DNA from: Ralstonia sp. A12 | GTDB taxonomy: Bacteria > Pseudomonadota > Gammaproteobacteria > Burkholderiales > Burkholderiaceae | Direction of reading: 5' to 3' | Assembly: GCF_000801955.1 (NCBI RefSeq) | Contig: NZ_JSZO01000016.1 | Span: 1 to 64,000 of the forward strand | Length of the DNA stretch: 64,000 nt | Shown: one piece after another, positions 51,851 to 61,418 of the stretch | How positions within the stretch are numbered: the first letter of the stretch is position 1 | Layout: each line of letters starts with the position of its first letter | Notes under the pieces: generated by a model | The model's input: the letters and a program-made list of their open reading frames with translations, nothing else | Databases searched by the model: none | What the model was told of the DNA's origin: nothing | Made by a program: the position numbers and the translations under genes

Positions 51851-54094
51851 ATGCGGGATTCGACCACCACCCGTCGTACGGCAGCTACATATAGCAAACG
51901 CAGCGCCGGCAACGCACACCGCTCGTTCAAGCTGGCCCTCGTGGCCCAGGCAACTGCCGCGATGATGATCCTGGCGGCCTGCGGCGGCGGAGGCGACGAC
52001 ACGCTCAGCCCAGCGGCGAACGGCAAGCTCGGCGCCAATGGCTCACAGCAGCAGGGCAATACCAACACGGGCAACACCAATGCGCCGGCACCGGCAGTGG
52101 ATGCGTCAGTACCTCCCGTGGAACTGCCGGACTACATCAAGCCGGTCAACTACAAGCTGTGGTTCCGCCCGAGCGCAGACCTCAACAGCTTCTCGGGCCG
52201 CGCGGATGTGGAGATCAAGGTCACCAAGCAGACCGGCGCTGTCACGCTGGCCGTGCGCGACCTGAAGCTCGACGCCTCGCGCCTGACGCTCACCCCCACC
52301 TCGGGCAACGGCCCGTCGCGCGTGCTGGTGCCGATTCCGCAGTCACAAGGCGCCTTCTATGACCTGCGCGACCCGACCGCCGACATCAAGCCCGGCAACT
52401 ACGTGCTGCACATGGAGTGGACGGGCACGATCAACTTCACCAAGGCCGAGGGCATCTTCAAGCTGGGGCTGCAGGCTGCCACCGGCGAAAGCTCCGACGC
52501 CATCGTCACGCAGGGCGAATCCAACTTCGCGCGTGAGTGGTTCCCGAGCTGGGATGAGCCGGCCTTCCGCAACACCTTTGAAGTGACGGCGGAAATTCCG
52601 GGTGACTGGAAGGCCGTGGCCAACGGCCGCCAGACCGGCGCAACCAAGCTGCCGGATGGCTACCAGCAAGTCTCGTTTGCCAAGACGCCATCGATGCCGG
52701 CCTATCTGCTGTTCTTCGGCGGCGGCAAGTTCGACATTCTGGAAGACAAGTTCACCAACCCGCTCGATGGCAGCAGCATGCGCCTGCGCTGGTGGGTGCC
52801 GCCTGGCGAGGCACACTCGGCGGTGGCCGGCATGCAGTTCACGAAGGAAGCGCTGAACCACTACTACAACTACTTCCAGATCCCGCTGCCGTTCGACAAG
52901 ATGGACACCATCGTCGCCAACGACAGCTACAACAACAAGAACGCCGGCTTTGGCGGCATGGAGAACTGGGGCGCCATCTTCGAGTTTGCCGACCAGGTGC
53001 TGGTGCCGCCCGAGGGCGCACCCACGACCGTCCACTCGATGGGCAAGGGGCGCTCGTTCGTGGTGGTGTCGCATGAACTGGCGCACCAATGGTTTGGTGA
53101 CCTCGTCACGCTCGACTGGTGGGATGACATCTGGCTGAACGAATCCTTCGCCAACTGGTTCGAGAACGTCACCAAGATCACCATCCACCCAGAGTTCCCG
53201 GGTAACACGTGGGCCAACTATGCGGCGGTCAAACAGCGCGTGATCACGCTGGACCTGCAGCCGACGGCCGTGCCGGTGCAGCACAACCTGAGCGATGCCG
53301 GGTCCATGGACTTCCTGGATAGCTTTGCCTACAACAAGGGCGGCCACGTTCTGCAGATGCTGGAGAACTACGTCGGCAAGGACGCCATGCGCCGTGGCCT
53401 GCAAAACTACCTGAACAAGTACAAGTTCGGCAACGGCACGCCGCCGCGCCTGTGGGCAGAACTGGAAGCCGCCAGCGGCAAGCCGGTGGGCAAGGTGGGC
53501 GACAGCTTCGTGCGCCAGACCGGTCTGCCGCTCGTCACCATCGACGCGCAGTGCAACCCGGCCACCAACCAGAACGTGCTGACCATCACGCAGAAGGCGT
53601 TCCCGAACAAGAACGTCTACTCCGGCTACCAGTGGAACGTGCCGCTCACGCTGGCCTACGGCGACAACTTTGGGCAGACGCAGACCATCGTGCTGGACCA
53701 GCAGACCGCGCAGGTCACGCTGCCGACGTGCTCGGCCGTGCTGGCCAACCCGTCGGGCCTGGACTACTACGTGACCAACTACAGCCCGACGCTGTGGAGC
53801 AACCTGTTGGCGCAGGCCGGTGCCATCACCACCGACGCCACCAAGACCAACATCGCAGGCGACGCCACGCAGTTGTACAACGCGCAGTTGATCACCAAGG
53901 CACAGTACGACCAGATTGTCGGCATCAAGAACTTCCAGCCTGCCGTGGCCACGCTGGCCGCCCAGGCAGTGAAGCCGACCGGCTCGCTGCGCCCGCAAGC
54001 GGTGCAGTTGCAGGAAATGCAGTCGATGGATCGCCCGATCCACAAGTTCCGCTACGAAGGCGTCATGAAGCACCTGACGGATCTGAAGCGGTAA
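51851..54094 (+). CDS. M1 family metallo-aminopeptidase lipoprotein
   Basis: A 747-residue zinc aminopeptidase of the M1 family. The N-terminus carries a long signal region ending MMILAACGGGGDD, a lipobox with Cys 44, so it is probably anchored in the outer membrane. After a Gly/Asn/Pro linker the M1 fold starts near residue 90. Substrate-anchor GGMEN at 368-372 (GAMEN in most relatives), zinc site HELAH (His 408, Glu 409, His 412) and Glu 431 in NESFANW are all present. GAGGAG seven bases before the ATG at 51851 fixes the start. Surface M1 enzymes trim peptides for nutrition. Single gene ended by hairpins at 54108-54187. Confidence 0.9.
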   Translation: MRDSTTTRRTAATYSKRSAGNAHRSFKLALVAQATAAMMILAACGGGGDDTLSPAANGKLGANGSQQQGNTNTGNTNAPAPAVDASVPPVELPDYIKPVNYKLWFRPSADLNSFSGRADVEIKVTKQTGAVTLAVRDLKLDASRLTLTPTSGNGPSRVLVPIPQSQGAFYDLRDPTADIKPGNYVLHMEWTGTINFTKAEGIFKLGLQAATGESSDAIVTQGESNFAREWFPSWDEPAFRNTFEVTAEIPGDWKAVANGRQTGATKLPDGYQQVSFAKTPSMPAYLLFFGGGKFDILEDKFTNPLDGSSMRLRWWVPPGEAHSAVAGMQFTKEALNHYYNYFQIPLPFDKMDTIVANDSYNNKNAGFGGMENWGAIFEFADQVLVPPEGAPTTVHSMGKGRSFVVVSHELAHQWFGDLVTLDWWDDIWLNESFANWFENVTKITIHPEFPGNTWANYAAVKQRVITLDLQPTAVPVQHNLSDAGSMDFLDSFAYNKGGHVLQMLENYVGKDAMRRGLQNYLNKYKFGNGTPPRLWAELEAASGKPVGKVGDSFVRQTGLPLVTIDAQCNPATNQNVLTITQKAFPNKNVYSGYQWNVPLTLAYGDNFGQTQTIVLDQQTAQVTLPTCSAVLANPSGLDYYVTNYSPTLWSNLLAQAGAITTDATKTNIAGDATQLYNAQLITKAQYDQIVGIKNFQPAVATLAAQAVKPTGSLRPQAVQLQEMQSMDRPIHKFRYEGVMKHLTDLKR

Positions 54095-54107
54095 GCGCAA
54101 AGGCAAA

Positions 54108-54187
54108 CGGGCTGCTTCCCATGCTCTGGGAAGCAGCCCGCTGCAACGTTGGCTCCCGATTTTCGGCGGACACTGTCCGCCGTTTTT
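54108..54187 (+). terminator. Double hairpin terminator region
   Basis: First hairpin: CGGGCTGCTTCCC (54108-54120), loop ATGCTCT, GGGAAGCAGCCCG (54128-54140), a perfect 13-base stem without T-run. Second: CGGCGGAC-ACT-GTCCGCCG (54164-54182) followed by TTTTT, a standard intrinsic terminator for the aminopeptidase gene. The two may together serve both convergent transcripts. Confidence 0.75.
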
Positions 54188-54208
54188 CATGGGTGCATCA
54201 CACAACCA

Positions 54209-54532
54209 TCAACCCGTGCGATGCAGGAAGGTGGCCTGCACCACGTCGGTCATCCAGATAGCGCTGTCGCCGGTCTGCCCGTGTTCGAGCACCTTGACGG
54301 CGGCATCGAACAACACGCTTGCCAGCGCATCCGACGCCACCAGCTCGATGCGCACACGCGGCACGAACTCCGTCAGGTCTTCCTTGATGGAATGCGCACC
54401 GGCCTGCGAGGCCACCGGCGGATAGCCGTTCACCTCGCCCACCGTCATGCCCGGAAACCCCGGGCAACTGCGCAGCGCCTCATGCATGCGCTCCAGCAAC
54501 TGCGGGCGCACTACGATGCGGATTTCCTTCAT
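54209..54532 (-). CDS. PII-like signalling protein of the metal efflux operon
   Basis: A 107-residue GlnB/PII-like protein (MKEIRIVVRPQLLERMHEAL opens the ferredoxin-like fold; the T-loop region is NGYPPVASQAGAHS; the second half is FVPRVRIELVASDALASVLF). It resembles the PII-NG group, known to be encoded next to CzcA-type efflux pumps, rather than the nitrogen PII with a uridylylated Tyr. The start overlaps the RND gene stop as ATGA, so it is the last gene of the operon. A role in sensing nucleotides or metal to tune the pump is inference. Confidence 0.8.
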   Translation of the reverse strand: MKEIRIVVRPQLLERMHEALRSCPGFPGMTVGEVNGYPPVASQAGAHSIKEDLTEFVPRVRIELVASDALASVLFDAAVKVLEHGQTGDSAIWMTDVVQATFLHRTG

Positions 54533-57500
54533 GCCTTCGACTCCTCATCAAACCATTTGTACAGCGTGGGCAGCATTACCAGCGTGAGCAGCGTGCAGGT
54601 CAGCAGACCGCCGATCACCACGATGGCCAGCGGCCGTTGCACCTCCGAACCCGGGCCCGTGGCAAACAGGAACGGGATCAAACCCAGCATGGCCACCGTG
54701 GCCGTCATCATCACGGGGCGGAAGCGCATGCGCGAACCCAGCCGCACGGATTCCTCCACCGACATGCCCTGCTCCCGCAGGCTGCGGATCGTGCTGACCA
54801 GCACCACCCCATTGAGCACCGCGATACCCCATAGCGCCACGAAGCCCACGGATGCCGGCACGGATAGGTATTCCCCGGTGACGAACAACCCGATGATCCC
54901 GCCCACCGACGCGAACGGCAGCACCAGGATGATCAACGTGGCGTAGCGCACCGAATTGAACAGCAGGAACAGCAGGAAGAAGATGGCTGCTACCGTAATC
55001 GGCACGATCACCTTCAGGTGGCCCATGGCGCGTTCCATGTTCTGGAACTGGCCGCCCCACTCCAGGTAGTAGCCCTCCGGCAACTTGACCTTCTGTGCCA
55101 CAGCGCCCTGCAGTTCAGCCACGAAGCCGCCCAAGTCGCGGTCTCGCACGTTCACGCCCACCACCACGCGGCGCTTGCCCAGCTCGCGGCTGATCTGCGC
55201 GGGGCCATCAGTCACCTCGATGCGGGCGATGCTCTCCATCGGCACCTGCGCGCCGTTGGGTGCCGCCACGATCAGGTTGCGGATGGCCTCCACGCTGTCG
55301 CGGTACGTTTCCGGCAGGCGCACCACTGCGCTGAAGCGGCGTTCGCCCTCGAAGATTTCCGTGGCTTCCTTGCCGCCGATGGCGGTTTCGATCACGTTGT
55401 GCACATCGGCCGCATTCAGGCCGTGACGCGCGATGGCCTGGCGGTCAATGGCGATCTGCAGATACTGCTGGCCGGTGATGCGCTCCACCCGCATGTCCTG
55501 CGCACCCTGAATGCCCTGCGCCACCTTGGCAATCGCCTCGGCCTTCTCGCGCAGCACGTTCAGGTCATCACCAAACACCTTGATGGCCACGTCTGAACGC
55601 ACGCCGGTCACCATCTCGTCCACGCGGTCGGAAATCGGCTGGGCCATGACGATCTGCACGCCGGGCAGCACTTGCAATGCCTTGCGCATCGCCTCGGCAA
55701 TGTCGTCCTGGTTCCAGCCCTTGGGCCATTCTTCACGCGGCTTGAGGGAGACGATCGGGGTCGACTCATTCTGGCCCTGCGGGTCTGCCGGCGATTCGCC
55801 TCGGCCCACGCCAGACACAGCGGATTTCACCCCCGGCACCTGCATCACCAGCCGCATGGCTTCCATTTCCATGCGGATCGACTCTTCCAGCGAGATGTTG
55901 GGCGTGCGGTTGATACCGGGCACCACCGAGCCCTCCTTCATCTCGGGGATGAACGCCGTGCCCAGGAACGGCATCAGCGCGCCGGTGGCAAGAAAGACCG
56001 CCACCGCCACGATGACCGTCTTGCGGCCGTTGTTCAGGCTCAGCTCCAGCAGGCGCAGATACGGCTTCTTCATCTTGCGGATCAGCCACGTATCGTGCGC
56101 GTCGTGCTCGGCGTGCGGGTCGTCGCTGTGCGCGCCTTCCACATGCTTGTGCACCTTTGGCTTCAACAGATACGACGACAGCACCGGCGTGAGCGTGAGC
56201 GACAGTACCAGCGAGAAGAACAGCGCAATCGCAATGGTGAAGGCCAGCGGCGCAAACATCTTGCCTTCCATGCCTTCCAGCGTCATCAGCGGCAGGAACA
56301 CCAGGATGATGATGCCCACGCCAAAGATCACGGGCGTTGCCACCTCTGTCACTGCATGCAGGATGATGCGCGCGCGGCTCTCGTTCGGGTCGCGCGGTTT
56401 GGCCAGATGCGCAAAAGCGTTTTCGACCACCACCACGGAGCCGTCCACCATCAAGCCGATGGCAATCGCCAACCCGCCCAACGACATCAGGTTGGCCGAG
56501 ATGCCGAGCTTGTTCATCGCGATGAAGGTCAGCAACGGCGTGAGAATCAGCGTGCCGACCACAATGAGCGACGAGCGGATGTCGCCCAGGAACAGCAGCA
56601 GCACGATCACCACCAGCACCACGCCTTCGGCCAGCACCTTGATGACGGTCTTCAGGGCGGAATCCACGAGGTCGGAGCGCTCGTAGTACGGCACGATCTT
56701 CAGGCCATCGGGCAGCATGCCATCGTTGTTGATGGCCTTGACGCGATCCTGGATACGGGCGACGACCTCCTTGGCGTTGCCGCCACGCATCATCATCACC
56801 ACACCGCCGACGGATTCCGTCACGCCGTTCTTCACCACTGCACCCGCACGCACCGCCGTACCGATCTTCACCTCCGCCACGTCGCGGATGTTGAGCGGCG
56901 TGCCGTTGACCTCCTTGAGCACGATGGCGCCGATGTCGTTGGTGTCACGCACCAGACCCACACCGCGGATCAGGTACTGCTCCGCAAAGTGCGGCAGCAC
57001 ACCGCCGCCGGAGTTGGCGTTGTTGGCGGCCAGTGCCTCGAACACCTGCTTGACCGTCACGTTGTGATGGCGCAGACGTTCCGGGTTGACCAGCACCTGG
57101 TATTGCTTCTCGAAGCCGCCCTGCGAGTTGATTTCCGCCACGCCCGGAATGGAGCGCAGCAGCGGACGCACCACCCAGTCCTGAGCGATGCGGCGCTGGG
57201 TAAGCTCCTCAACGGAGAGTTCCTTGTCGCCGTCATTGGGCTTGTCGAGTGTGTACTGATACACCTCGCCCAGGCCCGTGGAGACGGGCCCCAGCACCGG
57301 CGTCACGCCCGTCGGCATGCGCGACTGCACCTCGATCAACCGCTCCATCACGAGCTGGCGCGCGAAGTAAACATCCGTCTCGTCGGTAAAGACGAGCGTG
57401 ATGAGCGACAGGCCCGGCTTGTTGAGCGAGCGCATCTCGGTGAGTGCCGGCAGGCCGGTCATGGCCATTTCCACCGGCACAGTCACGAAGCGCTCGACCT

Positions 57501-57678
57501 CCTCCGGAGAACGTCCAGGCGCCTCGGTCGCAATCTGCACCTGCACATTGGTCACATCCGGAAACGCGTCCAGCGACAGCTTGCGTGCGGCATCCAGCCC
57601 GAAGAACAGCAGCACGGCAGCCAGCACGGCCACCACGAGCCGCTGCTTGAGCGCGCCGCGAATCAATGCATCGATCAT
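54529..57678 (-). CDS. Heavy-metal efflux RND transporter (CzcA/CusA family)
   Basis: A 1049-residue inner-membrane pump with the RND layout: 12 transmembrane helices and two large periplasmic loops. Typical features: ALKQRLVVAVLAAVLLFFGL opening, DVTNVQVQIATEAPGRSPEE, GLAIAIGLMVDGSVVVVENA in transmembrane helix 4, and FIPEMKEGSVVPGIN. The DG pair in helix 4 (rather than the DA of copper/silver pumps) argues for divalent cations such as Zn, Co, Cd or Ni, but the ion cannot be fixed from sequence. It exports metal from periplasm or cytosol through the adaptor and TolC-like channel encoded upstream. Overlaps both neighbours by four bases (ATGA). Confidence 0.92.
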   Translation of the reverse strand: MIDALIRGALKQRLVVAVLAAVLLFFGLDAARKLSLDAFPDVTNVQVQIATEAPGRSPEEVERFVTVPVEMAMTGLPALTEMRSLNKPGLSLITLVFTDETDVYFARQLVMERLIEVQSRMPTGVTPVLGPVSTGLGEVYQYTLDKPNDGDKELSVEELTQRRIAQDWVVRPLLRSIPGVAEINSQGGFEKQYQVLVNPERLRHHNVTVKQVFEALAANNANSGGGVLPHFAEQYLIRGVGLVRDTNDIGAIVLKEVNGTPLNIRDVAEVKIGTAVRAGAVVKNGVTESVGGVVMMMRGGNAKEVVARIQDRVKAINNDGMLPDGLKIVPYYERSDLVDSALKTVIKVLAEGVVLVVIVLLLFLGDIRSSLIVVGTLILTPLLTFIAMNKLGISANLMSLGGLAIAIGLMVDGSVVVVENAFAHLAKPRDPNESRARIILHAVTEVATPVIFGVGIIILVFLPLMTLEGMEGKMFAPLAFTIAIALFFSLVLSLTLTPVLSSYLLKPKVHKHVEGAHSDDPHAEHDAHDTWLIRKMKKPYLRLLELSLNNGRKTVIVAVAVFLATGALMPFLGTAFIPEMKEGSVVPGINRTPNISLEESIRMEMEAMRLVMQVPGVKSAVSGVGRGESPADPQGQNESTPIVSLKPREEWPKGWNQDDIAEAMRKALQVLPGVQIVMAQPISDRVDEMVTGVRSDVAIKVFGDDLNVLREKAEAIAKVAQGIQGAQDMRVERITGQQYLQIAIDRQAIARHGLNAADVHNVIETAIGGKEATEIFEGERRFSAVVRLPETYRDSVEAIRNLIVAAPNGAQVPMESIARIEVTDGPAQISRELGKRRVVVGVNVRDRDLGGFVAELQGAVAQKVKLPEGYYLEWGGQFQNMERAMGHLKVIVPITVAAIFFLLFLLFNSVRYATLIILVLPFASVGGIIGLFVTGEYLSVPASVGFVALWGIAVLNGVVLVSTIRSLREQGMSVEESVRLGSRMRFRPVMMTATVAMLGLIPFLFATGPGSEVQRPLAIVVIGGLLTCTLLTLVMLPTLYKWFDEESKA

Positions 57679-58895
57679 GCGCCCTCCATCTCGGCGCGCT
57701 TGCGCTCGTTGTTCAGGTGGAAGCCGCCTTCAACGACGATGGGCTGGCCGGCCTGCACGCCGGAGACAACCGGGCGCACACCGTTCGACTCATCGCCCAG
57801 CTTGACAGGGGTGAGCTGATAGTTCGATTCGGTCGCGCGTACGAACACGTAGTCGCGGTTGTCTTCGCGCACCACAGCGGAGGTCGGCACGACCACGCGC
57901 TCTTCGGGGCGTGACTGGATCAGCAGCGTTGCCAGCATCGACGGCTTGAGCGTGCGCTCGCCGTTGTCGACTTCCGTGCGCACCGTGACCGTGCGCGATT
58001 GCGGATCCACGATGTCGGACACCCAGATCAGCTTGCCGACCATGCGTTCGCCTGCGCCGGTATCGATCTCCACCGATTGGCCTGCACGTACACCGGCAGC
58101 GGCGTTCTCAGGCACCTCACCCACCACCCACACGCGCGACAGGTCGGCCACGGTGAACAACTCATCGGCCGGCTGCACCACCTGGCCGCGCGTCACCTTG
58201 CGCTCAACCACCGTGCCGCTGATGCTCGCCACCACGGGCGAGATCGACGACATGCCGCCTGTGCGCATCTTCGCCAGCGTGGCAGGCGATACGCCCATCA
58301 CACGCAACTGGTCGACTGCGGCGCGCACTTCGGCATCGGCCATCGCCAGTTCGCTCTGGCGCTTCTGCAACTCGGCAGAGCCGATCACGTCTGCTGCCAG
58401 CAGCAGCTTGGCGCGTTCCAGCGCACGCGCCTGCAAGTCGCGTTGCGCGGCGGCCTTCTGATAGGCGAGCTGCGCGGCGCCCAGCTCGGTGCTGTGCAGT
58501 TGCGCAAGGATGTCGCCGGCCTTGACGCTCTGGCCCGGCGTGGCGATCAGCTCTGTCACGCGGCCCGTGACGGTGGCGCCGATGCGCGCAACGCGCTGTT
58601 CATCAAAGGCAATCTGCCCAGGCACGCGCAGGCGCTCGGAGATCGGCTGCTTGCCGACTTGCGCCACCTTCAGGCGCTGTACCAGCGTAGGTTGTGCAAC
58701 TACCAAGTTCGGGTCGGTGGCTTGCTGCGCGGACTTGGCATCGTCAGCGGCGTCCTTGCCGCAGGCACCGAGCAGCAGCATGGCCGCCATGGCCACACCG
58801 GCCAGCCGGATCGAAGAAGAGAAAGAAGAACGTGGGTTCATGGTCGGGCCAGATGCGTGGATTCGGGAAGCAGTACGGGGGCGCGGATGTGTCAT
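57675..58895 (-). CDS. Periplasmic adaptor of the metal efflux pump (CzcB/CusB family)
   Basis: A 406-residue membrane-fusion lipoprotein with lipobox LLLGAC (Cys 45). Barrel-sandwich and hairpin segments follow: RLRVPGQIAFDEQRVARIGA, then VTGRVTELIATPGQSVKAGD near 90-115, a helical hairpin about 120-190, and the second lipoyl half GTVVERKVTRGQVVQPADEL. It bridges the RND pump and the outer-membrane channel. ATG at 58895 overlaps the previous stop (ATGA) and has GGAGG four bases upstream; ATG at 58841 would give a shorter, more usual signal peptide. Second member of the RND trio. Confidence 0.9.
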   Translation of the reverse strand: MTHPRPRTASRIHASGPTMNPRSSFSSSIRLAGVAMAAMLLLGACGKDAADDAKSAQQATDPNLVVAQPTLVQRLKVAQVGKQPISERLRVPGQIAFDEQRVARIGATVTGRVTELIATPGQSVKAGDILAQLHSTELGAAQLAYQKAAAQRDLQARALERAKLLLAADVIGSAELQKRQSELAMADAEVRAAVDQLRVMGVSPATLAKMRTGGMSSISPVVASISGTVVERKVTRGQVVQPADELFTVADLSRVWVVGEVPENAAAGVRAGQSVEIDTGAGERMVGKLIWVSDIVDPQSRTVTVRTEVDNGERTLKPSMLATLLIQSRPEERVVVPTSAVVREDNRDYVFVRATESNYQLTPVKLGDESNGVRPVVSGVQAGQPIVVEGGFHLNNERKRAEMEGA

Positions 58896-60241
58896 GGGGC
58901 CTCCGGTCGCAGGCGGTCGAGTTCAACGGCGGCGGTGCGCAAGTCGGCACGCGCGGCAATCAGGTCGTTGCGTGCCTGGCGGAAGACGCGCTGGGCGTCG
59001 AGGAAGTCGAGGATGCCGCGCTCGCCATGGCGATACGCGGCTTCGGCCACGCGCAATGCAGACTCGGCTTGCTTGACTACGCCGGATTCCAGCGCGCTGA
59101 CTTGCGACTCGGCAATCTCGTACTGGTGATAGGCGGACTCCACGGCCTGCCGGGTCTGCAGTTCGCGATCACGCAGCACGGCGCGTGCGCGTTCGAGCGC
59201 CGCCACCGCTTCACCCACCGGACCTTCGCGCTGGTCGAACAGCGGAATCGACATCACCACGCCCACACGGTTGTCCTGCAGATCGGGCGCGCGGTCCACC
59301 GTGCCGCGCAGCGCGAGCGACGGCCAGCGCTGGCTGCGCTCGTGCGCCAAGCGCGCCTCACCTTCGCGCACGGCGGCGCGATCGGCTTCGAGGTCCGGAT
59401 GCGTTGCCACCACCATGCTGACCAGATCGGCCAGCGGCGGCAGATGCGCGACCGGCGGGGCGTCGGCACCAGCGTCCACGTCAAAGGTCTGCGGCAGATC
59501 GGCACCCACGGCACGGCGCAGCTCGGCCAATGACTGCTGCACGCGCAGTGCGGCGGCCTGCTCGGTGCGCTGTGCGTTGAGTAGTTCGGCATCGCCACGG
59601 ATCAGCTCGTAGCGCGGGGCCTCGCCGGTTTCCACACGCACGGCCACGCGGCGGCGGATCTGCTCGACCAGGGTCACGTCTTCGCGTGCGTTGCGCTGCT
59701 CGGCTTCGCGGCGTACGACGTCGTAGAAACGCAGCTTGAGCTGGGCATCGACATCGCGCGCTTGCGATCGCGCGGTGGCCTGCGAGCCTTCGAAGGCGGC
59801 ATCGGCGGCCTGCGTGCGGGCGGCGCGCTGCCATGGCAGATCGAGCTTCTGCGTGATCGACACGCTATTGGTGCGGCCTTCCGCCGCACCGGGCATGCGG
59901 GCGCGCTGGCGGCCAGCCATGGCTTCAACCTCAGGGTTGGGCCAGGCACGCGCGGTGGTCATCCCGGCCTGCGCCGCCCGCACCTGGGCCTGTGAGGCGG
60001 CAAGCGCCGGGTGGTTGGCGCGGGCCAGATCCAGCAATTGGGGCAAGGTGTAGCGCGGCTGCGGCAGCGCTTCGTCACGTTGTGATTGAACGACCGGCGC
60101 AGGTGCACGCGGCGAAGGCGCTGGGGGCGCGGCATTGGCACTGACCGCCACTGCGGCCAGTACGGCGGAAAGAACAAGGCGTCGCGACGCGCGCACCCCC
60201 GCTGCGGGGCACGGGACGGCCGCATCCTGATTGGACAACAT
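58892..60241 (-). CDS. TolC-like outer-membrane factor (CzcC/CusC family)
   Basis: A 449-residue outer-membrane efflux channel. Signal peptide about 1-37 (ending VSANAAP), a Pro/Ala-rich linker, then two repeated OEP domains: YTLPQLLDLARANHPALAAS and WPNPEVEAMAG in the first, LADLVSMVVATHPDLEADRA and WPSLALRGTVDRAPD in the second, with long coiled helices between. It forms the exit duct of the efflux complex. Its stop overlaps the adaptor start. Order of genes (small protein, channel, adaptor, pump, PII-like) matches czcCBA-type operons. Confidence 0.9.
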   Translation of the reverse strand: MLSNQDAAVPCPAAGVRASRRLVLSAVLAAVAVSANAAPPAPSPRAPAPVVQSQRDEALPQPRYTLPQLLDLARANHPALAASQAQVRAAQAGMTTARAWPNPEVEAMAGRQRARMPGAAEGRTNSVSITQKLDLPWQRAARTQAADAAFEGSQATARSQARDVDAQLKLRFYDVVRREAEQRNAREDVTLVEQIRRRVAVRVETGEAPRYELIRGDAELLNAQRTEQAAALRVQQSLAELRRAVGADLPQTFDVDAGADAPPVAHLPPLADLVSMVVATHPDLEADRAAVREGEARLAHERSQRWPSLALRGTVDRAPDLQDNRVGVVMSIPLFDQREGPVGEAVAALERARAVLRDRELQTRQAVESAYHQYEIAESQVSALESGVVKQAESALRVAEAAYRHGERGILDFLDAQRVFRQARNDLIAARADLRTAAVELDRLRPEAP

Positions 60242-60353
60242 CCGAAATCATCCTGAAAAAGAGGAACAGGCAAGTGCGAACGCCCAGCCGGTCAAAGGGC
60301 CGGCTGGCGCTGCACTACGAACTCAAAGGGATGGTTTCCGGCGAATGCCGGAA

Positions 60354-60878
60354 TCAGGCGCGTGCGGGCGGACGCAGCATGGGGGCCGGCGTGGGGCCAG
60401 CCTGGAACGGCGGAAGAGCAACACGGACGCGCGCGACACGCAGGCCGGGCGTCATGATCATGGGAGGCGGCGGCAGCCAGAGTTCCGGCGCATCGCTGGC
60501 GTGATCGGGGGCAGCAGCATTGCTGGTGGGCACGTCTGGCACGTCGTGCGCCTGCGCTACCCAATGCTCAACGCTGAAGCACTGGCCGGGCTGCTTGACC
60601 ACCTTACCGAGCGCGACCTTGATGGCGCGCTCGAAACCCTTGCTGGGCTTGGCAACGGGTACATCGCCCGGTGCGTCGTCCACCACGGCTTCGATGGCTT
60701 CCAGCGCGTCATCCGCAGCTTGGCCATCGGGGAAATGCGTGGCGGAGAACACCGACACCGTGAACAGCAGACACCAGATGGTGACGATCCACCGTACGCC
60801 GCGCGCGCGCGACAGCACACCACGCGCGGTGGCGCGAGACAGCGTCGGCAAGGCGAGGGGGAAAGTCGTCACAAACAT
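60354..60878 (-). CDS. Small membrane-anchored protein heading the efflux operon
   Basis: A 174-residue protein with one hydrophobic N-terminal segment (about 28-45, VRWIVTIWCLLFTVSVFSAT), which may be an uncleaved anchor or signal peptide, then a periplasmic part with CFSVEHWVAQAH and a Pro-rich end. I do not recognise the family. Its position ahead of the channel gene recalls CzcI, a small exported protein at the head of czc operons, but the His-rich CzcI motif is not seen. Cys 100 with nearby His residues might bind metal. Low-complexity tail weakens confidence. Confidence 0.55.
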   Translation of the reverse strand: MFVTTFPLALPTLSRATARGVLSRARGVRWIVTIWCLLFTVSVFSATHFPDGQAADDALEAIEAVVDDAPGDVPVAKPSKGFERAIKVALGKVVKQPGQCFSVEHWVAQAHDVPDVPTSNAAAPDHASDAPELWLPPPPMIMTPGLRVARVRVALPPFQAGPTPAPMLRPPARA

Positions 60879-60942
60879 GGGCCCCGAATACTATCGGAAA
60901 AATGCTGCATCTGCACAAAACGTCCGGCAGATTGCACGGATG

Positions 60943-61347
60943 TCAATCGGAACCGACCTGATTTTTTCGAATCCGTTCCATTTCGGGCCAGTGGGCCTTT
61001 ACCCAGTCATCCAGGCCGACGAGCGTGCGGTTGAGCGATGCGCCCAGGGGGCTGAGGCGATATTCCACGTGCGGCGGCACGCTGTCGTGGATGGTGCGCA
61101 GGATGAGGCCGTTGGCCTCCAGCTCGCGCAACGTCTGCGTGAGCATCTTTTGCGAGATGCCGTCACCCACGCGGCGCAGCAGTTCGTTGTTGCGCACGGG
61201 GCCGTTTTCCAATGCCGGGAAGATGCGCAGCGCCCATTTGCTGGCGACCAGTTCAAGCGCACGCGTGGATGGGCAGGCGTCGACGGTGCCTGCGGTGTGG
61301 CCGTCAGTTGTCACTGGAGTTGAGGCTGGGGCCATGTTGTCCGCCAT
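60943..61347 (-). CDS. HxlR family transcriptional regulator
   Basis: A 134-residue winged-helix regulator. Core HxlR pattern: ACPSTRALELVASKWALRIF (with the conserved Cys 25, often redox-sensitive), NELLRRVGDGISQKMLTQTL (recognition helix region) and VEYRLSPLGASLNRTL (wing). GGAGG upstream supports the ATG at 61347. It lies 71 bases after the semialdehyde dehydrogenase gene on the same strand, so it may be co-transcribed with it, and it is just upstream of the efflux operon. Its signal is unknown. Confidence 0.88.
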   Translation of the reverse strand: MADNMAPASTPVTTDGHTAGTVDACPSTRALELVASKWALRIFPALENGPVRNNELLRRVGDGISQKMLTQTLRELEANGLILRTIHDSVPPHVEYRLSPLGASLNRTLVGLDDWVKAHWPEMERIRKNQVGSD

Positions 61348-61418
61348 GGTGCCTCCGGAGCACGATTGAGATACGCGTGAACGTAACGCCAATCGTGCCG
61401 CCCCGCAACGACCCTGCG

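Noticed and set aside
52343-54205. Long minus-strand frame across the aminopeptidase gene
   Set aside because: Shadow of the M1 peptidase, which has all catalytic motifs.
55672-57819. 715-codon plus-strand frame across the RND pump gene
   Set aside because: His/Arg/Gln-rich shadow of the pump gene.
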